DNA of 64,000 nucleotides from Bacteroidales bacterium WCE2004. GTDB lineage: Bacteria; Bacteroidota; Bacteroidia; Bacteroidales; UBA932. The notes below the pieces were generated by a model. That model was not told the origin of the DNA. It saw only the letters and a list, made by a program, of their open reading frames with translations, and searched no databases. Position numbers and translations under genes: made by a program. Positions within the stretch are counted from its first letter, which is position 1. Every line of letters starts with the position of its first letter. Positions 42,190 to 53,663 of this stretch are shown in pieces. The stretch is taken from positions 372,001 through 436,000 of the forward strand of contig FUZR01000002.1 of assembly GCA_900167895.1 (NCBI GenBank), written 5' to 3'.

Positions 42190-42984
42190 ATGAATACCAA
42201 CAGCAACGCATATACTGTCATCTACACCACCCTCGTGGTCGTAGTCGTGGCTGCGGTCCTCGCCTTCACGGCGATGAAGCTGAAGCCTTCGCAGGAGGCC
42301 AACGCCAAGGCGGAGACCCTCCGCCAGATGATGTCCGCCGCGCAGATCAAGCCCACGGACGAACTCTATGCCACCAACAACGCCGGTGTCCTCCAGCTGT
42401 ACGCTGACAACATCGACGAAGCCTATACCATCGGCCTGGACGGCCAGAAGAACGGCACGCTCTCCATCGAGAAGGCCAGCATCGAGCTGGTGGACAACCT
42501 CAAACCGCAGAACAAGGCCATCAAGGCCGGCGGCGAGGCCACCCTCCCGGTCTATGTCTTCAAGAACGGCTACACCGTGATTCCGGTCTACGGCGCAGGC
42601 CTCTGGGGCCCCGTGTGGGGCTACATCGCCTTCCAGCCGGACTGCCGGACCATCGCCGGCGCCTACTTCGACCATGAGTCCGAGACCCCGGGCCTCGGTG
42701 CCAAGATCAAGGACGAAGCCTGGTTCCGCGAGAAGTTCGTCGGCAAGGCCGTCGCCTTCGGCCAGGAGATGCTCTTCAACCTCGACAAGAACGCCGAAGA
42801 GTCCGGCGCCGCCAACGCGGTGGACGCCATCACCGGCGCCACCATGACTTCCAGGGGTCTGAACGAGGCCCTCAACGTCTGGTTCAAGGCCTACGAAAGC
42901 CACCTCGCCAACGCCGCCGACTGCTGCCAGAACGGCGAGAAAGATTGCGAGCACTGCGAAAACCATAAAGCAGAGGAGGAATAA
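42190..42984 (+). CDS. nqrC: Na+-NQR subunit C
   Basis: 264 residues. One N-terminal membrane helix (YTVIYTTLVVVVVAAVLAF) and a periplasmic FMN domain with GAGLWGPVWGYIAF, DHESETPGLGAKI and the flavinylation motif AITGATMTSRG (about 214-222). The C-terminus has an extra Cys/His-rich tail (DCCQNGEKDCEHCENH), an addition that could bind metal; its role is unknown. Starts 4 bp after nqrB. Confidence 0.96.
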   Translation: MNTNSNAYTVIYTTLVVVVVAAVLAFTAMKLKPSQEANAKAETLRQMMSAAQIKPTDELYATNNAGVLQLYADNIDEAYTIGLDGQKNGTLSIEKASIELVDNLKPQNKAIKAGGEATLPVYVFKNGYTVIPVYGAGLWGPVWGYIAFQPDCRTIAGAYFDHESETPGLGAKIKDEAWFREKFVGKAVAFGQEMLFNLDKNAEESGAANAVDAITGATMTSRGLNEALNVWFKAYESHLANAADCCQNGEKDCEHCENHKAEEE

Positions 42985-42986
42985 TC

Positions 42987-43598
42987 ATGGATAAGAAACT
43001 CAAAGAAACGATCCTCAACCCGATCCTGAAAGGTAACCCGATTACCGTTCTCATCCTGGGTATCTGCTCCTCGCTGGCCGTTACGGTCCAGCTGAAGGGC
43101 GCCCTGGTGATGGCCCTCTCCGTGATCGTCGTCACGGGCCTCTCCAGCCTCGTCTGCTCGCTGCTCCGCAACACCATCCCGATGCGTGTGCGTATCATCG
43201 TGCAGCTCGTCGTCGTGGCCATGATGGTAATCCTCGTCGACCAGATCCTCAAGGCCGGCGAAGGCACCTACGCCATCGACAAGCAGCTCTCCGTCTACAT
43301 CGGCCTGATCATCACCAACTGTATCGTGATGGGCCGCATCGAGGCTTTCGCCCTCGGAAACAAGCCCATCCCTTCCCTGCTGGACGGTCTGGCCAACGGC
43401 CTGGGCTACGGCCTCATCCTGGTCATCGTCGCCTTCTTCCGCGAGCTTCTCGGAAGCGGCACCCTGTTCGGCCTGCAGGTCCTGCCTGCCAGCTATGTTC
43501 CCAACAACCTCGTGATCCTGCCGCCGTTCGCGCTGATCCTGCTCGGATGCATCATCTGGGTACACCGCGCCTGCGACAAGGACCTTCAGGAGAAATAA
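42987..43598 (+). CDS. nqrD: Na+-NQR subunit D
   Basis: 203 residues, six membrane helices. Conserved NPITVLILGICSSLAVT near the start, YIGLIITNCIVMGRIEAFA and NGLGYGLILVIVAFFRELLGSG. Pairs with NqrE as an antiparallel membrane couple holding an iron centre. Starts 2 bp after nqrC. Confidence 0.97.
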   Translation: MDKKLKETILNPILKGNPITVLILGICSSLAVTVQLKGALVMALSVIVVTGLSSLVCSLLRNTIPMRVRIIVQLVVVAMMVILVDQILKAGEGTYAIDKQLSVYIGLIITNCIVMGRIEAFALGNKPIPSLLDGLANGLGYGLILVIVAFFRELLGSGTLFGLQVLPASYVPNNLVILPPFALILLGCIIWVHRACDKDLQEK

Positions 43599-43610
43599 TC
43601 GCGTCGCCCT

Positions 43611-44225
43611 ATGGAATACGTAAGCTTATTCGTCAAGTCAATCTTCGTTGACAATATGATCTTCGCATACTTCCTGGGTATGTGCTCATACCTGGCGGTA
43701 TCGAAGAACGTGAAGACAGCCAATGGCCTGGGCCTCGCTGTGATCTTCGTCCTCTTCTTCACCCTGCCCATCAACTGGGCCCTCAACAAGTTCGTGCTCC
43801 AGCCCGGCGCACTGAGCTGGCTGGGCCCCCAGTTCGCAACGGTGGACCTGAGCTTCCTGAGCTTCATCCTCTTCATCGCCGTGATCGCCGCCTTCGTGCA
43901 GCTGGTCGAGATGTTCGTGGAGAAGTTCCTTCCTTCGCTGTACTCCTCGCTCGGTATCTTCCTGCCGCTGATCGCCGTGAACTGCGCCATCCTGGGCGGT
44001 TCCCTCTTCATGCAGCAGCGCGACTTCGCGAGCTTCGGCGAGCCGCTCGTCTATGGCCTCGGTTCCGGTCTCGGCTGGTACCTCGCCATCGTGAGCCTCG
44101 CCGCCATCCGGGAGAAGCTGTCCTACAGCAACGTCCCCGCCCCGCTCAAGGGCGTCGGCATCACCTTCATCACGGTGGGCCTGATGGGTATGGCATTCAT
44201 GATCTTTATGGGTATCCAGCTTTAG
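43611..44225 (+). CDS. nqrE: Na+-NQR subunit E
   Basis: 204 residues, six membrane helices. [40 protein letters not shown] and [20 protein letters not shown] are family blocks. The conserved Cys residues of the membrane iron centre are present (MCSYL, NCAIL). Partner of NqrD. Confidence 0.97.
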   Translation: MEYVSLFVKSIFVDNMIFAYFLGMCSYLAVSKNVKTANGLGLAVIFVLFFTLPINWALNKFVLQPGALSWLGPQFATVDLSFLSFILFIAVIAAFVQLVEMFVEKFLPSLYSSLGIFLPLIAVNCAILGGSLFMQQRDFASFGEPLVYGLGSGLGWYLAIVSLAAIREKLSYSNVPAPLKGVGITFITVGLMGMAFMIFMGIQL

Positions 44226-44237
44226 GAGGAGCACGCA

Positions 44238-45512
44238 ATGACACCTACAATAATCGCTTCTATCGCAGTCATCGTCATCCTGACCTTGCTGCTGGTGGTC
44301 TTGCTGCTCTATGTCAAGGCCAAGATCACCCCGACCGGTACGGTCGACATCGATATCAACAACGGTAAGAAAACCCTCAAGGTCAATCCCGGCAACTCGC
44401 TGATGAACACGCTTGCCGAGCAGAAGATCTTCCTCCCCTCCGCCTGCGGCGGCAAGGCCAACTGCGGCCAGTGCAAGGTCCAGGTGCTCGAGGGCGGCGG
44501 CGAGATCCTCCCGACCGAGACCGGCTTCTTCAACCGCAAGCAGATCAAGGACGGCTGGCGCCTGGGCTGCCAGGTCAAGGTCAAGGACAACCTCAAGATC
44601 CAGGTGGCCGAATCCGCCCTGTCCGTCAAGAAACTCGAGTGCGAGGTGATCTCCAACGAGAACGTCGCTACGTTCATCAAGGAATTCACCGTCAAGCTCC
44701 CCGAGGGCGAAGAGCTCGAGTTCAAGAGCGGCGAGTACATCCAGATCGACATCCCCGCCTACGAGGCCGACTTCTCCGACATGGGCGTGGCCGACATCTA
44801 CAAGGGCGACTGGGACAAGTTCGGCATCACCCCGCTCAAGTTCAAGAACGAGGTTCCGACCATCCGCGCCTACTCCATGGCTTCCTACCCGGGCGAGAAG
44901 GGCATCATCAAGCTCAACGTGCGTATCGCGACCCCGCCGTTCGACCGCACGCAGCCGAAGGGCGTCTTCAAGTTCGTGCCGGGCGTGCCTCCGGGAATCG
45001 CCTCCACCTACGTCTTCTCCCGCAAGCCGGGCGACAAGGTGATGATCAGCGGTCCTTACGGTGAGTTCCTCCTGCCGAAGAACGATCCGGACAACGTGGA
45101 ATACATCTTCGTCGGCGGCGGCGCCGGCATGGCCCCGCTCCGCAGCCACATCATGGAGCTCTTCCGCACGCTCAAGACCGGCCGCAAGGTCAGCTTCTTC
45201 TACGGCGCCCGCGCCCTCGTGGAGGCCTTCTACCTGGAGGACTTCGCCGAGATCGAGAAGGAGTTCCCGAACTTCAAGTTCCACCTGGCCCTCGACCGTC
45301 CGGATCCCGCAGCGGATGCCGCAGGCGTCAAGTACACCGCCGGCTTCGTCCACAACGTGATGTACGAGACCTACCTCAAGGACCACGAGACCCCCGAGGA
45401 TATCAAGTACTTCATGTGCGGTCCTCCCATGATGACCAAGTGCGTGAACGAACTGCTCGATTCGCTCGGCGTCCCGCCGGAGAACATCCTCTACGACAAC
45501 TTCGGAGGTTAA
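44238..45512 (+). CDS. nqrF: Na+-NQR subunit F (NADH-oxidising)
   Basis: 424 residues. One membrane helix (IIASIAVIVILTLLLVVLLLY is split across about 4-25), then a 2Fe-2S ferredoxin domain with ACGGKANCGQCKV and the later LGCQVKV cysteine. An FAD-binding barrel follows with RAYSMASYPGE, then the NADH domain with FVGGGAGMAPLRSH and CGPPMMTKCVNELL. It accepts hydride from NADH. Last gene of the operon, with hairpins just after the stop. Confidence 0.97.
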   Translation: MTPTIIASIAVIVILTLLLVVLLLYVKAKITPTGTVDIDINNGKKTLKVNPGNSLMNTLAEQKIFLPSACGGKANCGQCKVQVLEGGGEILPTETGFFNRKQIKDGWRLGCQVKVKDNLKIQVAESALSVKKLECEVISNENVATFIKEFTVKLPEGEELEFKSGEYIQIDIPAYEADFSDMGVADIYKGDWDKFGITPLKFKNEVPTIRAYSMASYPGEKGIIKLNVRIATPPFDRTQPKGVFKFVPGVPPGIASTYVFSRKPGDKVMISGPYGEFLLPKNDPDNVEYIFVGGGAGMAPLRSHIMELFRTLKTGRKVSFFYGARALVEAFYLEDFAEIEKEFPNFKFHLALDRPDPAADAAGVKYTAGFVHNVMYETYLKDHETPEDIKYFMCGPPMMTKCVNELLDSLGVPPENILYDNFGG

Positions 45513-45524
45513 TGATACAGGAAA

Positions 45525-45569
45525 GGCCCGCAGGAATGCGGGTCTATTCGTTTGGCAGAACGCCAAACG
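45525..45569 (+). terminator. Tandem hairpins ending the nqr operon
   Basis: CCCGCA-ggaa-TGCGGG then TCTATT, followed by the perfect stem CGTTTGGC-agaac-GCCAAACG (45549-45569). The first is the more likely terminator. Confidence 0.6.
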
Positions 45570-45634
45570 GGAAAAATTTCACAATTACCCCCGTACGATT
45601 CTTACAGGTCCTTGGAGCATTGCCGGAGGCCGCA

Positions 45635-45642
45635 TACATTTG
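45635..45642 (+). promoter_or_regulatory. -7 element of the lipoprotein gene, leaderless type
   Basis: TACATTTG ends 7 nt before the ATG at 45650. Confidence 0.6.
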
Positions 45643-45649
45643 CGACCGT

Positions 45650-46591
45650 ATGAAAAACTCAAACAACCCCATGAGCCGGCAGTGGCCTGATCGCCCGTAT
45701 CATTCTCTTCGGCACCGCCGCCCTCTGCGCAGTGCAGGGAAACTTCTACTATGCTACTTTACTTACCTGTTTATGCTGCCGGCTCTGCTGGGTTCGTGCC
45801 GCAAGGAACCGGCCCCGGACCCCGGGCCGGGGCTTGTCGAAGAACCCGCCGTCGACTCCGTACTCACGCAGATCCGCCTGCAGGCGGACGGATTTGAAGT
45901 CCGCCGCCTGGAGGTCTTCATATACGGTTCGGAAGGCGTCCGCAGTCTGGAGAACCACGCCTCCCTGGACAGCCTGTGCCGGGAGATCCAGCTCCCCGCC
46001 CTGCCGGGCGACAAGCTGGTCGTCGCCATCGCCAACAGTCCGCACAAGCTCAACCTGAAGGCGCTCGCGCGCTACGACGCGATGGAGCAGCTGACGTTCT
46101 CCTTCGCGGACGACAATCCGCAGGCGCCCGTCCTGGGCGGCAGCTGCACGACGCACGGACAGGAAGGCACGGTCGTCCTGCAATCCCCGCTCTGCCGGGT
46201 CGTGCTGGCCAGCGTCAGCAACACGATGGACGGCTACGAGCTGCTGGAGGAGCCGCGCATCCGCCTGCGCGACCTGCCGGCCGGGACGGAAATCCTGCGG
46301 GACAAGGATTTCCGCCCCACGGAGCTGCTGGACGCAGGCTCCTGGGCGCCGCTCCCCTGCGACGTGGGATTCTTCACGCAGGAGCCCGGCGTGACGCTCT
46401 GGTGCTATCCCAACGACACGCCCGCAGACGTGCTCGGCGTGCCGCGCCCCACGCTGGAATTCGCCTGCGAGATCCGCGGCAGGACCTGCTCCTTCGACAT
46501 CCCGCTGCCGCCGCTGCCCCGCGGCTCGCGCGTCGAAGTGGACCTGACGGTGGGCGGCCCGGACGAACATAGCTACATATTCCGACAATAA
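45650..46591 (+). CDS. Predicted lipoprotein of unknown function, distant FimB/Mfa2-like features
   Basis: 313 residues. The start at 45650 follows a TACATTTG box; an open frame continues upstream into nqrF but is not needed. An unusually long basic N-terminus (about 30 residues) precedes the hydrophobic segment LLLCYFTYLFMLPALLGSC, whose Cys is a likely lipid site. Met9 is an alternative start. The rest is beta-rich (VFIYGSEGVRSLENH, KLVVAIANSPHKLN, VVLQSPLCRVVLASVS), a pattern seen in Bacteroidota fimbrial anchor lipoproteins of the FimB/Mfa2 type. That relation is weak. It is followed by the three GT14 genes. Confidence 0.65.
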   Translation: MKNSNNPMSRQWPDRPYHSLRHRRPLRSAGKLLLCYFTYLFMLPALLGSCRKEPAPDPGPGLVEEPAVDSVLTQIRLQADGFEVRRLEVFIYGSEGVRSLENHASLDSLCREIQLPALPGDKLVVAIANSPHKLNLKALARYDAMEQLTFSFADDNPQAPVLGGSCTTHGQEGTVVLQSPLCRVVLASVSNTMDGYELLEEPRIRLRDLPAGTEILRDKDFRPTELLDAGSWAPLPCDVGFFTQEPGVTLWCYPNDTPADVLGVPRPTLEFACEIRGRTCSFDIPLPPLPRGSRVEVDLTVGGPDEHSYIFRQ

Positions 46592-46595
46592 TGAT

Positions 46596-46603
46596 TATCT
46601 TTG
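46596..46603 (+). promoter_or_regulatory. -7 element of the first GT14 gene, leaderless type
   Basis: TATCTTTG ends 4 nt before the ATG at 46608. Confidence 0.65.
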
Positions 46604-46607
46604 GAAT

Positions 46608-47507
46608 ATGGACCATGGAAAACACGCCTGTCTGATCCTCGTGCACACCCAGCCCGCGCAGGTGCGCACCTTGCTTTCGCTGCTGGACGACCCCCGCAAC
46701 GACATCTACGTCCACATCGACCGCAAGGCGCCTTTCGGCGCGGAGGCCCTGGACGGCTGCTGCGTCCGTTCCACCGTCCATTTCATCGAGCCGCGCATCA
46801 GCATCCACTGGGGCGGCTCCAACATGATGCTCGCCACGCTGGCGCTGCTCAGGGCCGCCACGGCCACGCCCCACGCCTACTACCACCTCTTCAGCGGGCA
46901 GGACCTGCCGATCAAGGACCAGGACACGATCCACGCGTTTTTCGCGGCGCACGCCGGGCAGGAATTCCTCCAGTTCTGGCCGTCGGCCCCCTCCGAGACG
47001 CGCCGCGCCACCAACTTCTGCCTTTTTCCGGAAAGCGCCGGCGTGCTGCCGGCAAAGATCGCCAACAAGCTGGTCCGGGGCGTGATGAAGCCGTTCGGCG
47101 GGATCAACCGCGATCTCGACCTGCGCCTCTCCTCCTCGTGGTTCAGCATCACGGACGCCTGCGCCCGCTATGTCGTGTCCCGCGAAGCCTGGCTGAAGAA
47201 ACGCTTCGTCCACACCATGATGCCCGACGAGGTCTTCATCGGCACCGTGATCTGGGATTCCCCCTTCCGGGAGCGGATCTTCGACGACAGCATCCACCTC
47301 GAGCGGGAGGAAGACAAGCGGACGCTGCTGGCCAGCAACCTGCGCCTGATCGACTGGGCGCGCGGTTCCACCCGGCATCCCTGGGTATTCCGGGAGGAGG
47401 ACTGGGACCTGCTCGTCGGCTCCCCCTGCCTGTGGGCACGCAAATTCGACCGGAGGGTCGACGCCCGGATCATCGAAAGGCTCGAAAAGCAGCTGAAGGT
47501 GCGATGA
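46608..47507 (+). CDS. GT14-type glycosyltransferase (core-2/I-branching-like), paralog 1
   Basis: 299 residues from MDHGKHACLILVHTQPAQ. Family blocks: YVHIDRKAPFG, HWGGSNMMLATLALLRAA, YYHLFSGQDLPIKDQD, SSWFSITDACARYVVS, HTMMPDEVFIGTVIWDSPF and the C-terminal WARKFDRRVDARIIERL. These match the core-2/I-branching beta-1,6-N-acetylglucosaminyltransferase fold. No signal peptide, so cytoplasmic. It probably adds a sugar (GlcNAc or xylose in known members) to a surface glycan. The two genes that follow are close paralogs. Confidence 0.88.
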   Translation: MDHGKHACLILVHTQPAQVRTLLSLLDDPRNDIYVHIDRKAPFGAEALDGCCVRSTVHFIEPRISIHWGGSNMMLATLALLRAATATPHAYYHLFSGQDLPIKDQDTIHAFFAAHAGQEFLQFWPSAPSETRRATNFCLFPESAGVLPAKIANKLVRGVMKPFGGINRDLDLRLSSSWFSITDACARYVVSREAWLKKRFVHTMMPDEVFIGTVIWDSPFRERIFDDSIHLEREEDKRTLLASNLRLIDWARGSTRHPWVFREEDWDLLVGSPCLWARKFDRRVDARIIERLEKQLKVR

Positions 47508-47523
47508 ATCCGTCGATTTTGCG

Positions 47524-47531
47524 TATCTTTG
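47524..47531 (+). promoter_or_regulatory. -7 element of the second GT14 gene, leaderless type
   Basis: TATCTTTG ends 4 nt before the ATG at 47536, so the second paralog has its own promoter. Confidence 0.65.
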
Positions 47532-47535
47532 CAGC

Positions 47536-48441
47536 ATGGATTATGGAAAACACGCATATCTGATTCTGGCGCACACGCATCTCCGTCAATTGCGCACGCT
47601 GGTCTCCCTGCTGGACGATCCCCGCAACGACATCTATATCCACATCGACCGCAAGGCGCCCTTCCGGGCGAAAGATCTGGAGGGCTGCTGCACCCGTTCC
47701 ACCGTGTATTTCGTCGAGCCGCGCATCCGCGTCCACTGGGGCGGCCCCAGCATCATGCGCGCCGAGCTGGCGCTGCTCAAGGCCGCCACGGCCGCGCCGC
47801 ACGCCTACTACCACCTCCTCAGCGGCCTGGACCTCCCGCTCAAGACGCAGGACCAGATCCACGCGTTCTTCGATGCGCACCCCGGCATGGAATTCATCCA
47901 GTGCTGGCCGACGGAGAAGAAGGAAACGGCCCGCTTCACCTACTATATGCCCTTCCCGGACGGCAATGACATCCTCCCCGCCAAGCTTGCCAACAAGCTG
48001 GTCAAACGCGCCATGATGCGGGTCGGCGCCAAGATCAACCAGGGAATCGATTTCCACTTCTCTTCCCAGTGGTTCAGCATCACGGACGGCTTCGCCCGCT
48101 ACATCGTGTCCCGCGAGGACTGGCTGGAGCAGGTGTTCGGCCACACGGGCACGCCCGACGAAGTGTTCGTCGCCACGCTGCTCTGGAACTCCCCCTTCAA
48201 GGACCGGCTCTTCGACCCGACCATCCATCTGGAGCGGCAGGAAGACAAGCAGAAGGTCCTGTCCGGCAATCTGCGCCTGATCGACTGGACGCGCGGTTCC
48301 GCCCGGCATCCCTGGACTTTCCGCGGAGCGGACTGGGACCTGCTGACGGGCACCCCTTGCCTGTGGGCGCGCAAATTCGACCAGCGTATCGACGCCGAAG
48401 TCATCGAACGCCTCAAGAAGCATCTTGCCCCTGCCTTATGA
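47536..48441 (+). CDS. GT14-type glycosyltransferase, paralog 2
   Basis: 301 residues. Same architecture as its neighbours: AYLILAHTHLRQLRTLVSLL, YIHIDRKAPFRAKD, YYHLLSGLDLPLKTQD, SQWFSITDGFARYIVS, GTPDEVFVATLLWNSPF and GSARHPWTFRGADWDLL. Differences cluster in the middle (about 125-170), where acceptor recognition is expected. The stop overlaps the next ATG by 4 bp. Arisen by tandem duplication. Confidence 0.88.
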   Translation: MDYGKHAYLILAHTHLRQLRTLVSLLDDPRNDIYIHIDRKAPFRAKDLEGCCTRSTVYFVEPRIRVHWGGPSIMRAELALLKAATAAPHAYYHLLSGLDLPLKTQDQIHAFFDAHPGMEFIQCWPTEKKETARFTYYMPFPDGNDILPAKLANKLVKRAMMRVGAKINQGIDFHFSSQWFSITDGFARYIVSREDWLEQVFGHTGTPDEVFVATLLWNSPFKDRLFDPTIHLERQEDKQKVLSGNLRLIDWTRGSARHPWTFRGADWDLLTGTPCLWARKFDQRIDAEVIERLKKHLAPAL

Positions 48442-49334
48442 ACCCCGGAAAGCACGCATTCCTGATCCTGGCGCACTGCTGTCCCAGGCAGATCCGCATC
48501 CTCCTGTCCCTGCTGGACCACCCCCGCAACGACATCTACATCCATATCGACCGCAAGGCCCCTTTCGGCCCCGGGGAGCTGGAGGGCTGCTGCGTCCATT
48601 CCGCCGTCCATTTCGTCGAGCCGCGCATCAGCGTGCACTGGGGCGGCGTCAGCATCATGCGGGCCGAGCTGGCCCTGCTCAAAGCCGCCGTGCCCGGCCA
48701 CTACGCCTTCTATCATCTGCTGAGCGGGCAGGACCTGCCCATCAAGCCGCAGGAAGAGATGTTCGCCTTCTTCGACGCGCATCCTGACCGCGAATTCCTG
48801 AACTTTTGGGAATTCAAGTCGCACACGCTCAACCGCGTCCACTACTACACCGTGTTCCCGGAAGGCGCCGGCTCCTTCCTGCCCAACCTGGTCAACGTCA
48901 CCGTCAAGGGCATCCTGATGGCCCTGGGCCTCCGGATCAACGACAATGTCGACTTCCACATGGCCTCCCAGTGGTTCAGCATCACGCATCCGTGCGCCGA
49001 GTACGTGCTCTCGAAGGAATCCTGGCTGGAGAATGTTTTCCGGCACACCAACACGCCGGACGAGATCTTCCTGGCCACCGTCATCTGGAACTCCCCCTTC
49101 CGGGAGCGCCTGTACGACGCCACGAAGCACGTCCAGAACGTCGACATCCACAATTCGTCCAACATGCACTTCATCGACTGGACCCGCGGCGAAAGCGTCC
49201 GGCATCCCTGGACGTTCCGCTCGGGCGACGAAGAGCTGCTGGACTCCGTCCCGCAGTTCTGGGCACGGAAATTCGACGAACGCGTGGACGCAGCCATCAT
49301 CGACCACGTCCGCAAACGCGTGAAAGGAGAATAA
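48438..49334 (+). CDS. GT14-type glycosyltransferase, paralog 3
   Basis: 298 residues from MNPGKHAFLILAHCCPRQ, start chosen by the ATGA overlap with paralog 2 and by alignment with the paralogs. Contains YIHIDRKAPFGPGE, HWGGVSIMRAELALLKAA, FYHLLSGQDLPIKPQE, ASQWFSITHPCAEYVL and NTPDEIFLATVIWNSPF. The C-terminal third (VQNVDIHNSSNMHFIDW) departs from the other two, which share LEREEDKRTLLASNLRLIDW-type sequence. Predicted cytoplasmic. Different acceptors for the three enzymes are plausible. Confidence 0.88.
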   Translation: MNPGKHAFLILAHCCPRQIRILLSLLDHPRNDIYIHIDRKAPFGPGELEGCCVHSAVHFVEPRISVHWGGVSIMRAELALLKAAVPGHYAFYHLLSGQDLPIKPQEEMFAFFDAHPDREFLNFWEFKSHTLNRVHYYTVFPEGAGSFLPNLVNVTVKGILMALGLRINDNVDFHMASQWFSITHPCAEYVLSKESWLENVFRHTNTPDEIFLATVIWNSPFRERLYDATKHVQNVDIHNSSNMHFIDWTRGESVRHPWTFRSGDEELLDSVPQFWARKFDERVDAAIIDHVRKRVKGE

Positions 49335-49338
49335 TCCC

Positions 49339-50037
49339 TTATTTCCGGTATTCGACCGGATCCCGGAGCGTTTTCCACTCCTGCGAGACATAGGCCGGCA
49401 GGGTGGCGAGCCAGCGGTGCATCTGTTCCGCCGCAGTATCGCTGTTGTAGCCGGTCCCCTTGGGGTGGATCACCCGCACCCGGTCGTCTACGAGGACGAG
49501 CATCTTCTTGTAGAGCGCGATGTGGCTGAGGGCGATGTCGATGCCCCAGCCCAGCCGGTTGACGGACAGGTCCACCGGCATCACTTCTTCCAGCACCTCC
49601 CGGCAGACCAGGTGGAACCAGCCCTCCTGGAAGTTCACCTTGCGCATGCGCCAGGTGTAATGGCACAGGCTCTGCCCATGGCAGCGGCCGTGCCAGGACA
49701 GCGCGCAGCTGGGCTGATACAGGCCGACATTGACCGTCCGGGTGATTTTCTGCATCCGGGAAATCAGCCGGCGCGTGTTGGCGGCGTTGATCTCGAGGTC
49801 GCTGGTCACGACCATCAGCCAGCGGTAATCCTTCTCCAGCAGCAGTTCCCAGGCCTTGTTCATCAGGCCGGAATAATAGATGTTGTCCAGGACCAGCGCG
49901 CCTTCGTGGCGGCACGGCGGCTCGCTGCCGCTGTCCAGGATGACGGTATCGAAATAAGGCGAGAGACGCTCCCACCAAGCGATGGCGCCGGCGTTCTCGT
50001 TGTGATTGAAGACGCAACAGAGGATTTTGTCCTGCAT
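49339..50037 (-). CDS. Glycosyltransferase-like protein, GT2-type fold
   Basis: 232 residues. N-terminal nucleotide-sugar-like strand pattern ILCCVFNHNENAGAIAWWERL, then TVILDSGSEP and MVVTSDLEINAAN (SDLE in the place of the DxD metal motif). WGIDIALSHIALYKK resembles the acceptor-site region of GT-A enzymes. No membrane segment. It is the last gene of the minus-strand run and lies 3 bp after the next glycosyltransferase gene. The 3' end is 4 bp from the convergent GT14 paralog 3. Family placement is tentative. Confidence 0.65.
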   Translation of the reverse strand: MQDKILCCVFNHNENAGAIAWWERLSPYFDTVILDSGSEPPCRHEGALVLDNIYYSGLMNKAWELLLEKDYRWLMVVTSDLEINAANTRRLISRMQKITRTVNVGLYQPSCALSWHGRCHGQSLCHYTWRMRKVNFQEGWFHLVCREVLEEVMPVDLSVNRLGWGIDIALSHIALYKKMLVLVDDRVRVIHPKGTGYNSDTAAEQMHRWLATLPAYVSQEWKTLRDPVEYRK

Positions 50038-50040
50038 AAG

Positions 50041-50873
50041 TCAGATAAGGTTTTGGAAGCGGTCCGGAATCCGGACGACGATCTTGAGTTCAAACATGGC
50101 CGGCTTGTTGAGCGCGTAGGGCGGCCGGCAGAGCGTCTGGCAGACGCGCGCGAAACGCGTCCAGCGCTCAAAATCGCGTGCGGGGAGATCCGTGACATAG
50201 CGGATGGTCCGCGCGCGTTTGTGCATGTGGGCTTCCCAGCCCAGCTCCAGCCGGCCTGCATCCCGGAAGCGGTCCTGCAGGCGCTTCATGTCGAAGTAGC
50301 CGAAATGGAGCAAGTATAGATCTTTGCCAATGTGGAAGTTGTGTCCCTTTACGCGGTGGAAACCGGAACCCCAGTCGCACGGCCGCGCGAGGACGGACGC
50401 CTTGGTATAGCGCGTCCCGATCTGCGCATAATGGCGCTGCTGCAGGAAGGGTTCGGTGTCCGTGATGTCGCCCTCCTCGCCCAGTTTCTGGCCGAAGTCC
50501 AGGCCCAAGCCGGACAGCGTGACGCCGATTTTCTGCCGGGAGAGGTATTCGGACAGCGACAGGCCCGTCCGGGGATCCGCGACGAGAAACTCGTCCGCAT
50601 CCGTGCCGATGACCAGGTCATAGCCGGCAGCGAACAGCTCCGCCGCCTTGGCGCTCATCACGGCCACGCGTCCTTTGTCGTTGGACACGATGTCGCTGCC
50701 GATCCGGGGAAGCGCCTCCGCGTGCGTCCCGTCGCAGAAGGCCGGGATCCGCTGGTCGGTGCCGTCGAAAAAGATGTAGAGGTGTTCCCTGCCGAGCTGC
50801 GCGCCGTAGTATTCCACCCACTTGCGCAGGTAGAAGTCGTCGTTGCGGACCATCGTGAGGGCGGCTATCTTTT

Positions 50874-50877
<4 letters not shown>
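50041..50877 (-). CDS. Glycosyltransferase family 2 / GT92-like protein
   Basis: 278 residues. MKKIAALTMVRNDDFYLRKWVEYYGAQLG is the usual start of the Glyco_tranf_2_4 group. DxD-type motif in VIGTDADEFLV, and later GFHRVKGHNFHIGKDLYLLHFGYFD, as in related enzymes. Cytoplasmic. ATG overlaps the uvrA stop by 4 bp (ATGA), so translation is coupled to uvrA. It probably belongs to the surface polysaccharide pathway encoded by the same operon. Confidence 0.82.
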
Positions 50878-53662
<2,785 letters not shown>

Positions 53663-53663
<1 letters not shown>

